Shown one piece after another: positions 6,854 to 14,211 of a stretch of 64,000 nucleotides of DNA (the stretch's first letter is position 1; each line of letters begins with the position of its first letter). The stretch lies in assembly GCF_937468385.1 (NCBI RefSeq), contig NZ_CALBWS010000006.1, positions 1 through 64,000 of the forward strand, given 5' to 3'. The position numbers and the translations under genes were made by a program. This DNA comes from Neobacillus rhizosphaerae (GTDB taxonomy: Bacteria; Bacillota; Bacilli; Bacillales; Cytobacillaceae). The notes beneath the pieces were generated by a model that saw nothing but the letters and a program-made list of their open reading frames with translations, did no database searches and had not been told where the DNA came from.

Positions 6854-8866
6854 TTAATTAGTTTGTGGCTTAATAATATATTCATCTCCTAAATCAATAA
6901 TATTGACTTCAATTTTTTGTGTAATACTCTTTATTTCCTCCAAGGTCAGAGAAGAAGCAATTATACTCTGACTTTTGAGTTCGGATAATGAATAAAACAA
7001 TTTCCCAGTACTGTTTATGTTCATCTGCTGTTGACCAGGTTCATCCATTATTACTAACCGTGGGTGATTCCCTCCATAATGATTTGTTGAGTAGTTTAAA
7101 GACAGGGCAAATGCCCATCTTAATCTAATAAAATCACTAGCCGAAGAATCAAATTTAATATCAAATCCACGTACTACAGGAGTAAATTTATCAAGTGAAA
7201 TTGAAATATCATTTAAAGGAGTGCTGCTATAACCAAACTGTTCCAAGTAATATCGAAACCTTTTTTCGAATGTCTCTAGCTTGGTTTTATCAAGCTGAGA
7301 AAAAAACTCCTCTGGTATCTTTTTGGTACTTTTCAAGTACTGCTCCCATTGTTTTTTTAGGAGGTCGAGTTTTTTTCCAAATTCCTCAAAACTATTCTCG
7401 GCCTCCTGAAGCTCCTTTATCTTCCATTTTAAATTCAATGTTTCTTCAATGTCTAAATTAGACAGCATTCGTGGATCTTCTCTCAACTCTAATTTCAAGC
7501 TTCTTAACCTTCTTCTCTCTTCTTCTAACGCTTCTGTAACGGCCCTTAATCTTTTGTTTTTTTCAGCTACTACATTTGCAGATTGACTTAGGGCGAATTT
7601 CAAAGTAGCAAGTTGATCTTTTATATACTTGATATTTTCTTCAAGTGTCATAGGTTGAAATTCTATATCTTGAGGAAGCAAGGTTTCATGTATTTTTTGA
7701 TTGCATGTAGGACAAATACCTTGTGCCACATACAAACTTTTATCTGATCCAAGATCAAGTAGTCTCTTAACATCTTGATTACTCTTTAAGTCTTGTTGCA
7801 ACTGACTACGATTTGCATCTAAAGTATTTTGATTAATAATACTTGCATTAATATCTTGCCTAACTGAATTGGCCTCACTTTGAAGAGCCAAAACTTTATT
7901 TTCAATATTATTAATTCTTGCTTCGTGTTCCTTCTCGACATCTTTAATACTTCTTACTACCGTTGATCTCTCGTTAAATTCATACAGGATATTAGAAATT
8001 CTTTCCTTTAAACTAATTAACTTTTGATTTTTATCATACACATAAATTTCGTGATTAGATAAAAGCTCAGGTTTGTCAGATAATCCTTCAATTGTGGCTC
8101 CGATTATATTTGCTTTTTCTCTGATAGCATTTATAAGACTGGACCATTCTTGTGAAATTAACGCTTTTTCTATTCGAAGTTCCTCTTTTTGTTTGCTATT
8201 ATTTAAAATATCAAGTCCAAGAATATATTCAATTGCTCTGGTTGGTAACTCTCTAATACCATAATTTGAAGTTGGTTGAGCATAAAATGAACTCCATCCT
8301 TTAATCTGCTCGATAAAAAATAAGGGAAATAAGGTTTGAATATATAATAGTCGCTCTTTATCCTCAAATGATGGAACTAGTGGTAGATCCCAACCTACAA
8401 ATTCTGCTAAAAATGAATGAAAACCAGCATCATTTTGTGCTGAACCAGGAAGATGAACATAAAAATCTTGTTTCTTGAACTTTTTGTCTTCTGTTAGAGA
8501 TGGTCCATATTCCACTTCAATTAGTTTTTCTTCTCTTGTAGAACTGGTAATCCACCTTCTTATGGAAATAGTATTTCCATTATTGTTTGATATCTGTATT
8601 TCTACGTTTGATTCTAAGACTTTATAAGAGTTACCTTGGTATGTTAGTTCTTCTCGCAATACAGGCTTCATTGTTTTACCATTTGTTCCACCCAGTAATT
8701 CTTCGACGCCTAAAGCATATAAAATAGAGTTAGTAAATGAACTTTTACCTGTAGAATTTTTAGCTCTTACGATATTGAGACCATTAGTAAAAGTAGAAAA
8801 CGTTTCAAAGAGACCATGGTCAGTGACAACATTTAGTTTTAAAGCATTTATTTTTATTTGTGCCAT
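6854..8866 (-). CDS. SMC/Rad50-like ATPase of an ABC three-component (ABC-3C) system
   Basis: The 670-aa protein has a split ABC ATPase around coiled coils. Walker A is A-K-N-S-T-G-K-S (35-42, with Ala in place of the first Gly). A Rad50-type zinc hook CPTC lies at 385-388 between heptad-rich arms, and Walker B is LVIMDEPG with DEP at 608-610. This is the plan of SMC-like ATPases that sense or bridge DNA. Its ATG at 8866 comes 1 base after the stop of the upstream gene, so the two are translationally linked. Overall size and company match the ATPase of ABC-3C conflict systems. Target and trigger are unknown. Confidence 0.8.
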   Translation of the reverse strand: MAQIKINALKLNVVTDHGLFETFSTFTNGLNIVRAKNSTGKSSFTNSILYALGVEELLGGTNGKTMKPVLREELTYQGNSYKVLESNVEIQISNNNGNTISIRRWITSSTREEKLIEVEYGPSLTEDKKFKKQDFYVHLPGSAQNDAGFHSFLAEFVGWDLPLVPSFEDKERLLYIQTLFPLFFIEQIKGWSSFYAQPTSNYGIRELPTRAIEYILGLDILNNSKQKEELRIEKALISQEWSSLINAIREKANIIGATIEGLSDKPELLSNHEIYVYDKNQKLISLKERISNILYEFNERSTVVRSIKDVEKEHEARINNIENKVLALQSEANSVRQDINASIINQNTLDANRSQLQQDLKSNQDVKRLLDLGSDKSLYVAQGICPTCNQKIHETLLPQDIEFQPMTLEENIKYIKDQLATLKFALSQSANVVAEKNKRLRAVTEALEEERRRLRSLKLELREDPRMLSNLDIEETLNLKWKIKELQEAENSFEEFGKKLDLLKKQWEQYLKSTKKIPEEFFSQLDKTKLETFEKRFRYYLEQFGYSSTPLNDISISLDKFTPVVRGFDIKFDSSASDFIRLRWAFALSLNYSTNHYGGNHPRLVIMDEPGQQQMNINSTGKLFYSLSELKSQSIIASSLTLEEIKSITQKIEVNIIDLGDEYIIKPQTN

Positions 8867-8867
8867 A

Positions 8868-9341
8868 TTATATTAGCCTCTCTTTAAATAGAATCGAAAT
8901 AACTTTATCCGTTACTTTCAAACCAATTTTCGTTAATAGTTCCTTTTCTGCATTGAAAATATCAGTTTCTTTGATAATAGCTTGTGCAAACTCTTCCCCT
9001 TTAGATAATAACGTAAACTTCCCGGTAGATTCGCTAAATGAGATTAATTTGTCAGCAACTGCAAATTGTAATGCTCTGTTAACGCTAGGATCCATACTTA
9101 TAAGTGGGGGAGTTATTAACGGATCTTGAATAATTAACAGTAATATCCTATCTCTCTCTCTTGATTTAAAAGCCCAGTTAAACAATTGAAACTTCAATAA
9201 ATTAGCGCTTTTCCCCCTAGAAGCCATAGATAGAATTAAAACTATTTGTGCAATTTTAGTAAGAGGCCTATATTCTGGAGAGACAGGTATTTTTCTACGG
9301 GTAAAGGTTATCTTTTTCGCATGTTCATAAGGTAAGTCCAT
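8868..9341 (-). CDS. ABC-3C system middle component
   Basis: This small 157-aa protein lies between the effector and the ATPase; its ATG (9341) follows the effector stop by 2 bases. It contains a helical domain ('LTKIAQIVLILSMASRGKSA', 'LLKFQLFNWAFKS') and a winged-helix-like end ('VNRALQFAVADKLISFSEST', then 'FTLLSKGEEFAQ'). The R-G-x-A-x-x-x-K-x-x-L-x-N-W pattern and the C-terminal V-A-x-x-L-I...G-K-x-x-L-x-x-K-G fit the middle components described for ABC-3C systems, which link effector to ATPase. The assignment rests on pattern and gene order. Confidence 0.65.
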   Translation of the reverse strand: MDLPYEHAKKITFTRRKIPVSPEYRPLTKIAQIVLILSMASRGKSANLLKFQLFNWAFKSRERDRILLLIIQDPLITPPLISMDPSVNRALQFAVADKLISFSESTGKFTLLSKGEEFAQAIIKETDIFNAEKELLTKIGLKVTDKVISILFKERLI

Positions 9342-9343
9342 TA

Positions 9344-10288
9344 CTAAGCCCCTTCCTCAAAGTCAAGTGGGCAACGAACTAACCAGTCTGCTTCAGCTTC
9401 TTTGATAACATCCTCCTGTAAAACAAATGAGATCATTCTACCAAAGGCTTCACTTTCTAAAGCAGATTTATATTTAGTTTGTATAACCCTATTAAATTCT
9501 TTAGGTTGAAGATTGGTTAGAAGTAATTCCTGTTCTATATGGGTTTCAATCCCGCTCTTTACTCGTACTAGTTTCTCTAGCAAAATTGGATGGTTATCTC
9601 TTAATTCATCCAGTACATTCTGGCCCTTGATCAAATTTCTTATAATAATATCTACATACTTGTTAGTATTAGCTTCAGCATTGCTGTTGCCATTGAATAG
9701 TTTTGATATCTTCCTAAACAATATTTGAACAGATTCAGCTTCGCATTCCTTCCAATTAATTATCTCTTCTAAACTTGGCGTAGCTACATTAACATCTATC
9801 TTTTCTTCAAGAATAGCTTTGACATATAGCATTTCTTCGACAAAAAATCCCTCATCTTGAACTAACACATCAAATTCATCATCTAAAAGTTCTTTCATTT
9901 CTAAATTATTTTTATACTCGATTGCTTTTTCTTGGCAATGAGATATCAGCTCTTTATTCCTAACAATAGGAGTTAAAAATATCCACTTCTTAATCTTCAC
10001 ACTCCCTATATATCTAATTAATTCTTTTTTGTTTTTTGATAATTTCCCTAAATCAGTAGTGACTTTATCACGTTGTAATTCATATAATTTCTTACTTTCG
10101 TATTCTTCGTCTGGGCAATAACATTGAAATACAATTCCGGTTCTTGTAAAGCCTTCAATTCCTAAATCTCCTTGAGTATGCGCAATCATTTCCTGATAAC
10201 CTTCAGATTCATATCTTTTCTTTAAAAAAAGCTGACATGCTTCTTCCCAGCTATCTCCATTATATTGACTAAAACGAGTCTTTATCAT
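9344..10288 (-). CDS. ABC-3C effector with restriction-endonuclease-like N-terminus
   Basis: The 314-aa protein starts at ATG 10288 behind AGGAGGTG. The N-terminal ~130 residues look like a PD-(D/E)xK nuclease: helix 'SWEEACQLFLKKRY' (13-26), 'GDLGIEGF' (40-47) and 'IVFQCYCP' (52-59). In the core, D41 and E45 could be acidic ligands, but Q-C-Y replaces the usual Q-x-K. The C-terminal ~170 residues are helical and would be the domain that docks on the middle component. First gene of the module. A defensive, infection-triggered nuclease is inferred; activity is not established because the lysine is missing. Confidence 0.6.
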   Translation of the reverse strand: MIKTRFSQYNGDSWEEACQLFLKKRYESEGYQEMIAHTQGDLGIEGFTRTGIVFQCYCPDEEYESKKLYELQRDKVTTDLGKLSKNKKELIRYIGSVKIKKWIFLTPIVRNKELISHCQEKAIEYKNNLEMKELLDDEFDVLVQDEGFFVEEMLYVKAILEEKIDVNVATPSLEEIINWKECEAESVQILFRKISKLFNGNSNAEANTNKYVDIIIRNLIKGQNVLDELRDNHPILLEKLVRVKSGIETHIEQELLLTNLQPKEFNRVIQTKYKSALESEAFGRMISFVLQEDVIKEAEADWLVRCPLDFEEGA

Positions 10289-10306
10289 ATGTACACCTCC
10301 TGTATT

Positions 10307-10322
10307 TTAACTATATTTAGTT
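10307..10322. promoter_or_regulatory. Short inverted repeat in the module promoter region
   Basis: TAACTATATTTAGTTA (TAACTA/TAGTTA, 4-base spacer) lies about 20 bases upstream of the effector ATG and could be a repressor site. No regulator gene is encoded in the module. Functional status is unknown. Confidence 0.3.
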
Positions 10323-10497
10323 ATTTATAACATAACAAAATATAGACCTATGAACTACATATATCTACATAATTCTACTATAATATGCCTAAAACCTCCC
10401 AAACATACGTTTCATTTCCTAAGACGTACGATCTACTAATTATGGCTTCTTTTAATACTGCTATAACAATATGGAATCCTAGAGTGGGGGTATAAAG

Positions 10498-10626
10498 TTG
10501 AGTAAGTATTTACTTTTTAACAAAGAACAAATAACTAATGCCAACAACATCAACCTAATCGAATTCGTCAAGTCCAATGGCTACATCCTTGAAAATGGTG
10601 GTCGCCGCGCGCTTCATGCGCCATAA
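10498..10626 (+). pseudogene. Primase-like N-terminal fragment, copy 2
   Basis: From TTG 10498 the frame reads 'MSKYLLFNKEQITNANNINL' and 'IEFVKSNGYILENGGRRALH' before a stop at 10626. It parallels copy 1 ('NQITQANKIDPLEFAKSHGYIL') residue by residue, and even the upstream 15-20 bases are similar. It breaks off where integrase sequence begins, so it is a chimeric junction between two unrelated genes. Confidence 0.6.
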
Positions 10627-10966
10627 AACACAGCAAGAGGTTAACCAAGTATTATGCAAGTGTTCCTATTGTACAGACTATCTGGACTACCTGAATGTCG
10701 ATGCCATGGGAAACAGAATAAAACCTAACTATATCACGCAGCAATTCCCCCAACTCTTAGAGAAAAATAACTTACGACGAATTCGGTATCATGATCTTCT
10801 CCATAGCTGCGCTAGCCTTCTCTTGGCTAACGGGGGCAGTATGAAAGAAGTCCAAGAAAGGTTGGGACACAGTGATTACTCTACGACGGCTAATACGTAT
10901 GCCCACCTGGAGTACAGTTCCAAAATATCATCCGCACAGGCAATGAATGAATGCCTGAAAATCTAA
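10577..10966 (+). pseudogene. Tyrosine recombinase (phage-type integrase), C-terminal remnant
   Basis: From about 10627 the frame encodes the end of a XerC/phage-type integrase: 'GNRIKPNYITQQFPQLLEKN', 'RIRYHDLLHSCASLLLANGG', 'VQERLGHSDYSTTANTYAHL', 'EYSSKISSAQAM'. The R-H-x-x-R box H-D-L-R-H-S reads H-D-L-L-H-S, so a catalytic arginine is lost. The LGH motif and the tyrosine in TYAHL remain. The N-terminal and central domains are absent and the frame opens within a primase-like fragment. It lies 50 bp from a tRNA-Leu, the usual position of an integrase at its attachment site. Confidence 0.8.
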
Positions 10967-11016
10967 ATTAAAAAAAGCTCATCAGGATATTCCCAATGAA
11001 CTTAAAGTTATGATTT

Positions 11017-11098
11017 TGGTACCGGCGAGATGACTCGAACCTCCACGGTTTCCCATTCGATTTTGAGTCGAACGCGTCTGCCATTCCGCCACGCCGGC
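11017..11098 (-). tRNA. tRNA-Leu (CAA)
   Basis: Acceptor GCCGGCG pairs with CGCCGGT (one G-U), followed by discriminator A and encoded CCA. The anticodon loop CTCAAAA gives CAA. The T-stem GGAGG/CATCT has one mismatch. It adjoins the integrase remnant, so its 3' end may be or may have been an attachment site. Confidence 0.8.
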
Positions 11099-11204
11099 AC
11101 ATTATAAAGGTTTTGTCGCACCTCCGGAAAAGGGAGAGAACATACAAGAATCGGGTCTTACAAACTCTGTCATACCAAGGCTTTAGCGGTTATTTCTCTG
11201 ACTT

Positions 11205-11255
11205 ACGTACTCGATTTTGAGTCGTGCGCGTCTGCCAATTCCGCCACATCGGCAA
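11205..11255 (-). pseudogene. tRNA-Leu (CAA) 5' half
   Basis: On the minus strand GCCGATGTGGCGGAATTGGC, the D-arm end GACGCG, and an anticodon arm with CTCAAAA are intact. Sequence after the anticodon stem no longer forms variable or T arms and there is no matching 3' acceptor. It shares the D-arm and anticodon region with the intact tRNA-Leu about 100 bp away. I read it as a tRNA cut just past the anticodon. Confidence 0.7.
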
Positions 11256-11313
11256 AAAATAGAATAAATAAATCTATTATCTAAAACAGAAGTTGTCATT
11301 AAGGACGAATTAA

Positions 11314-11384
11314 CAGGGGCAGTAGGAATCGAACCCACACTGAAGGTTTTGGAGACCTTAGTTCTACCTTTAAACTATGCCCCT
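11314..11384 (-). tRNA. tRNA-Trp (CCA anticodon)
   Basis: Acceptor AGGGGCA/TGCCCCT with discriminator G; the anticodon loop CTCCAAA gives CCA. The 3'-terminal CCA is not encoded, unlike several neighbours. Confidence 0.88.
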
Positions 11385-11388
11385 AAAG

Positions 11389-11473
11389 TGGTGGAGGGGG
11401 ACGGATTCGAACCGCCGAACCCGGAGGGAGCGGATTTACAGTCCGCCGCGTTTAGCCACTTCGCTACCCCTCC
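11389..11473 (-). tRNA. tRNA-Tyr (GTA)
   Basis: Acceptor GGAGGGG/CCCCTCC, long variable arm, anticodon loop CTGTAAA (GTA), encoded CCA. It is separated from tRNA-Trp by four bases, so the two are likely co-transcribed. Confidence 0.92.
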
Positions 11474-11495
11474 ACATATGAACATAAAAAAATGA

Positions 11496-11585
11496 AGGAG
11501 GAAGAGGGATTCGAACCCCCGCGCGGTTTAACCCGCCTGTCGGTTTTCAAGACCGATCCCTTCAGCCAAACTTGGGTATTCCTCC
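11496..11585 (-). tRNA. tRNA-Ser (TGA)
   Basis: Acceptor GGAGGAA/TTCCTCC, anticodon loop CTTGAAA (TGA) and a long variable arm. The discriminator reads U instead of the usual G of bacterial tRNA-Ser, and no CCA is encoded, so function is uncertain. Confidence 0.82.
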
Positions 11586-11615
11586 ATTATAAAAAAAGAA
11601 TTACATAAATGAATT

Positions 11616-11692
11616 TGGTAGCGGCGGAGGGGATCGAACCCCCGACCTTACGGGTATGAACCGTACGCTCTAGCCAGCTGAGCTACACCGCC
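11616..11692 (-). tRNA. tRNA-Met (CAT), elongator type
   Basis: GGCGGTG acceptor, D-arm TAGCTCAGCTGGCTAGAGC, anticodon loop TTCATAC (CAT), and a G-rich T-stem with encoded CCA. It matches the Bacillus elongator tRNA-Met pattern. A tRNA-Ile2 with lysidine is less likely. Confidence 0.88.
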
Positions 11693-11702
11693 AAAATATT
11701 AA

Positions 11703-11779
11703 TGGTCGGGAAGACAGGATTCGAACCTGCGACCCCTTGGTCCCAAACCAAGTGCTCTACCAAGCTGAGCTACTTCCCG
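11703..11779 (-). tRNA. tRNA-Pro (TGG)
   Basis: CGGGAAG/CTTCCCG acceptor, anticodon loop TTTGGGA (TGG), encoded ACCA end, canonical arms. Confidence 0.92.
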
Positions 11780-11790
11780 AAATTGAACGA

Positions 11791-11876
11791 TGCCGAGGAC
11801 CGGAATCGAACCGGTACGGTAGTTACCTAGAGCAGGATTTTAAATCCTGTGCGTCTGCCAATTCCGCCACATCCGC
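11791..11876 (-). tRNA. tRNA-Leu (TAA), acceptor stem defective
   Basis: The body is a good tRNA-Leu with anticodon loop TTTAAAA (TAA) and T-arm ACCGG/CCGGT. However, acceptor GCGGATG faces CCTCGGC, leaving G-G and U-C mismatches, and CCA is not encoded. The 5' strand resembles that of the Leu(CAA) half at 11205-11255, which suggests gene conversion or decay. Confidence 0.7.
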
Positions 11877-12237
11877 ATAATAGGTTAATAATACATTCAT
11901 GACTCCAAACCATATATTACATGATTAATATTAATCGAAAGTTTTGTTTAGAAAAATAGAGCCTGGGAATGGTTCTGACCTTGTTATTTCATCTAATTTC
12001 ACCATTTCGCAACAGCGACAATACATATAATACTATCCAATACTCGTTTCGTCAACCATTAATTTTCATTCTATTAAAGCCCTTTCATCCTTTCTTTTTT
12101 CACTATAAAAAACAAACTACCTTTTATTCTTTTGTCACAATTTCTTCTCTGGTCAATAGGATATTTAACTTATAAACTACAACATAGATATGTTACGATT
12201 CATCAAAACAAATGATACATAATGAGGTGCATTAAAA
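11877..12237. other. Intergenic, AT-rich, no gene seen
   Basis: Between the tRNA cluster and the YitT gene I see no coding signal. It must hold the tRNA cluster promoter (minus strand) and the promoter of the YitT gene. A 68-residue open frame at 11969-12175 has low-complexity composition and no ribosome site. Confidence 0.5.
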
Positions 12238-13059
12238 GTGAAACACACTTTAGTCCAAACCATAGCGGTAACTTTTTTCACAATAATCATGGCCTATGCA
12301 TTAAATACCTTTCTTATTCCCCATAAAGTTTTAACAGGTGGAATTGCTGGTATCGCAATCATAATCAATAATTACCTCCCGCTAAATACAGGTTGGATAA
12401 TCCTTGCTATTAATCTTCCTTTATTTGTTTTGGGCTATTTTCATTTAGGAAAAAAATTCATGTTCCTAACTGTTTATTCCGTCATTCTATTATCTGTATC
12501 AATGAAGTTGATTCCTATCCATGCTTTTAGCGACGACATCTTGTTATCGAGCGTATTTGGAGGAGTATTGTTCGGTTTAAGTGTTGGTGCAAATATTCGT
12601 GTAGGTGCTTCAGCTGGCGGGGTTGATATCATTAGTTTAATCTTAGCCAAAAAGAGGGATATTTCAGTTGGCTTTATCATAACATGTTTGAATTATGCTA
12701 TTGTCATTATTTCAGCACTTGTATTTGGTGTTGACAAAACGCTTTATACACTGTTTGCGATCTTTGCATCTGGAAGAGCTGTTGATGCTGTTCATACGAA
12801 TCATACAAAACTAACGGTCACGATTGTCACCGAGAAATGGAAGGAATTGAGTAATGCGTTACTTCAATTACATCCACGTGGGATTACGATGACCGATGCA
12901 GAGGGCGTTTATTCCCATCATCCCAAAAAAGTGTTAACCACAGTCATAACTAAATATGAATTAGCGGAGACAAAAGAAACGATTAAAAAAAATGACCCCT
13001 CCGCATTTGTTCATATTACAAGAGCCATCGAAGTGATGGGGAAATTTCGAAGAGATTAA
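12238..13059 (+). CDS. YitT family membrane protein (DUF161/DUF2179)
   Basis: The 273-aa protein starts at GTG 12238 behind GAGGTG. It has five to six membrane segments in the first ~170 residues, with the signature 'N-x-F-L-I-P-H-x-V-x-T-G-G-I-A-G', then a soluble DUF2179 domain ('KLTVTIVTEKWKELSNAL', 'ITRAIEVMGKF') at the C-terminus. YitT proteins are common, mostly uncharacterised Bacillus inner-membrane proteins, and DUF2179 resembles ligand-binding ACT-like folds. It is the first of three paralogues here (also 43651-44568 and 52552-53364). It stands alone. Confidence 0.88.
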   Translation: MKHTLVQTIAVTFFTIIMAYALNTFLIPHKVLTGGIAGIAIIINNYLPLNTGWIILAINLPLFVLGYFHLGKKFMFLTVYSVILLSVSMKLIPIHAFSDDILLSSVFGGVLFGLSVGANIRVGASAGGVDIISLILAKKRDISVGFIITCLNYAIVIISALVFGVDKTLYTLFAIFASGRAVDAVHTNHTKLTVTIVTEKWKELSNALLQLHPRGITMTDAEGVYSHHPKKVLTTVITKYELAETKETIKKNDPSAFVHITRAIEVMGKFRRD

Positions 13060-13131
13060 GAATAGGTTTAGATCCATTCTTTATGGGGAAAAATACTTTA
13101 GTAAATTTTTCTTAAAGGAGATGCTACTACT

Positions 13132-13269
13132 GTGAATTTTTATCAGCCAAAAAAAGAGGATGACCAAGGATTTGTTTATCCTATCGAACACGATCCATTA
13201 GAGAATTCAGGTCAAAATGAGAAAATACCTGAGTTTGATGAAATTGGAACCGCGCTTAACGACATATAG
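13132..13269 (+). CDS. Small hypothetical protein, 45 aa
   Basis: GTG at 13132 follows AAAGGAG by about a dozen bases and opens a 45-residue frame, MNFYQPKKEDDQGFVYPIEH to ...EIGTALNDI, ending at TAG 13269. It is acidic, hydrophilic and proline/tyrosine containing, with no membrane segment. A strong terminator follows at once. The gap of about 70 bases from the YitT gene allows co-transcription. I do not know the family; ribosome site, length and terminator support a real gene. Confidence 0.6.
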   Translation: MNFYQPKKEDDQGFVYPIEHDPLENSGQNEKIPEFDEIGTALNDI

Positions 13270-13280
13270 TAGGTTTTTAA

Positions 13281-13328
13281 CAAATCCTTTACAAAGAGAG
13301 ATTGCTCTCTTTTTGTAAAGGATTTTTT
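13281..13328. terminator. Bidirectional terminator
   Basis: A long near-perfect hairpin, AAATCCTTTACAAA...TTTGTAAAGGATTT with inner GAGAG/CTCTC, is flanked by T/A runs. It ends the small gene on the plus strand and the methyltransferase gene on the minus strand. Confidence 0.85.
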
Positions 13329-14099
13329 TTATCTTTTTAATGCTTTTAGAACGATTGCTTCCCCTTGAAAGGAAACAACTTGATTATTTTCAATAACAAT
13401 CCTAAATTTATCTTTCACTTTTTGGGATGCACTGAGTATATACTCAGATAATTTTTCCTTTTCGCTTTGAGGTAAATTCATTCGATTGCACCATGGTTCA
13501 AAATGAAAGGTTTTTTCAAATCGATGCCATTCGCTTATTTCAAAACCAGCCGATTCAAGCATACGAAGCCATTCTGTTTTTCTCCAGGCCCGAAAATGAC
13601 TGTAATCACGCCATTTCTCAATCGTGTTATAAAACAGATCAAAATCATCGTCTTCAGGGACAACATTGTCATCAAGCAAAAATTGCCCATTTGCTTTAAG
13701 AACACGATATGCTTCCTCGACAAACCTGTTTACATTCGGAAAATGGTGCGGGGCAATCCTACAGGTCACAATCTCAAATGCTTCAGTTGCAAAAGGAAGG
13801 TTTTCAGCGTCTGCTTGTATAAAATCAACATTTTGATAACCATTTCCTCTGATGAAATTTTCTGCTGCTCGTAACATTTCAGCTGTCAAATCCACTGCGG
13901 TTACTTTTTTTACAACAGAAGCAAAGGCGTTTGCAGTATGCCCACCGCCTGTCGCTATGTCAAGCAGCTCTTCCTCCCCGCTTATCGTCACTATCTGCAA
14001 TAACTTTTGTAAGTCCTTTCCTTCTTTATGAATGGTGCTGCTGACATAGGAAGCAGCACTTTTTCCAAATTGCTGTTGAACATCATTTTTAATATCCAT
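13329..14099 (-). CDS. Class I SAM-dependent methyltransferase (YcgJ-like)
   Basis: The 256-aa protein has motif I 'LLDIATGGGHTA' (E/D-x-G-x-G-x-G variant), an acidic residue ending strand 2 ('VTAVDLTAEML'), motif 'DFIQADAENLPF' and post-motif 'IVTCRIAPHHFPN'. This is the UbiE/YcgJ type of small-molecule methyltransferase in Bacillus. The start 'MDIKNDVQQQFGKSAASYVS' is typical of that group. The substrate is unknown. It is monocistronic with a strong terminator at its end. Confidence 0.82.
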   Translation of the reverse strand: MDIKNDVQQQFGKSAASYVSSTIHKEGKDLQKLLQIVTISGEEELLDIATGGGHTANAFASVVKKVTAVDLTAEMLRAAENFIRGNGYQNVDFIQADAENLPFATEAFEIVTCRIAPHHFPNVNRFVEEAYRVLKANGQFLLDDNVVPEDDDFDLFYNTIEKWRDYSHFRAWRKTEWLRMLESAGFEISEWHRFEKTFHFEPWCNRMNLPQSEKEKLSEYILSASQKVKDKFRIVIENNQVVSFQGEAIVLKALKR

Positions 14100-14211
14100 G
14101 ATTCATCCACTCCCTGAAATTTCCTTTTCTATTTAACAATAAAACAGAAACGAAATAAAGAAAATTACAGGTTTTTTATAATTTAACATAAGAAAAAGTT
14201 ATCGGTACAGA

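Noticed and set aside
7195..7461. Plus-strand frames inside the ATPase and helicase genes
   Set aside because: They are shadows of minus-strand coding regions with no ribosome sites.
11969..12175. 68-aa frame upstream of the first YitT gene
   Set aside because: Phe/Thr-rich low-complexity translation of AT-rich intergenic DNA, with no ribosome site.
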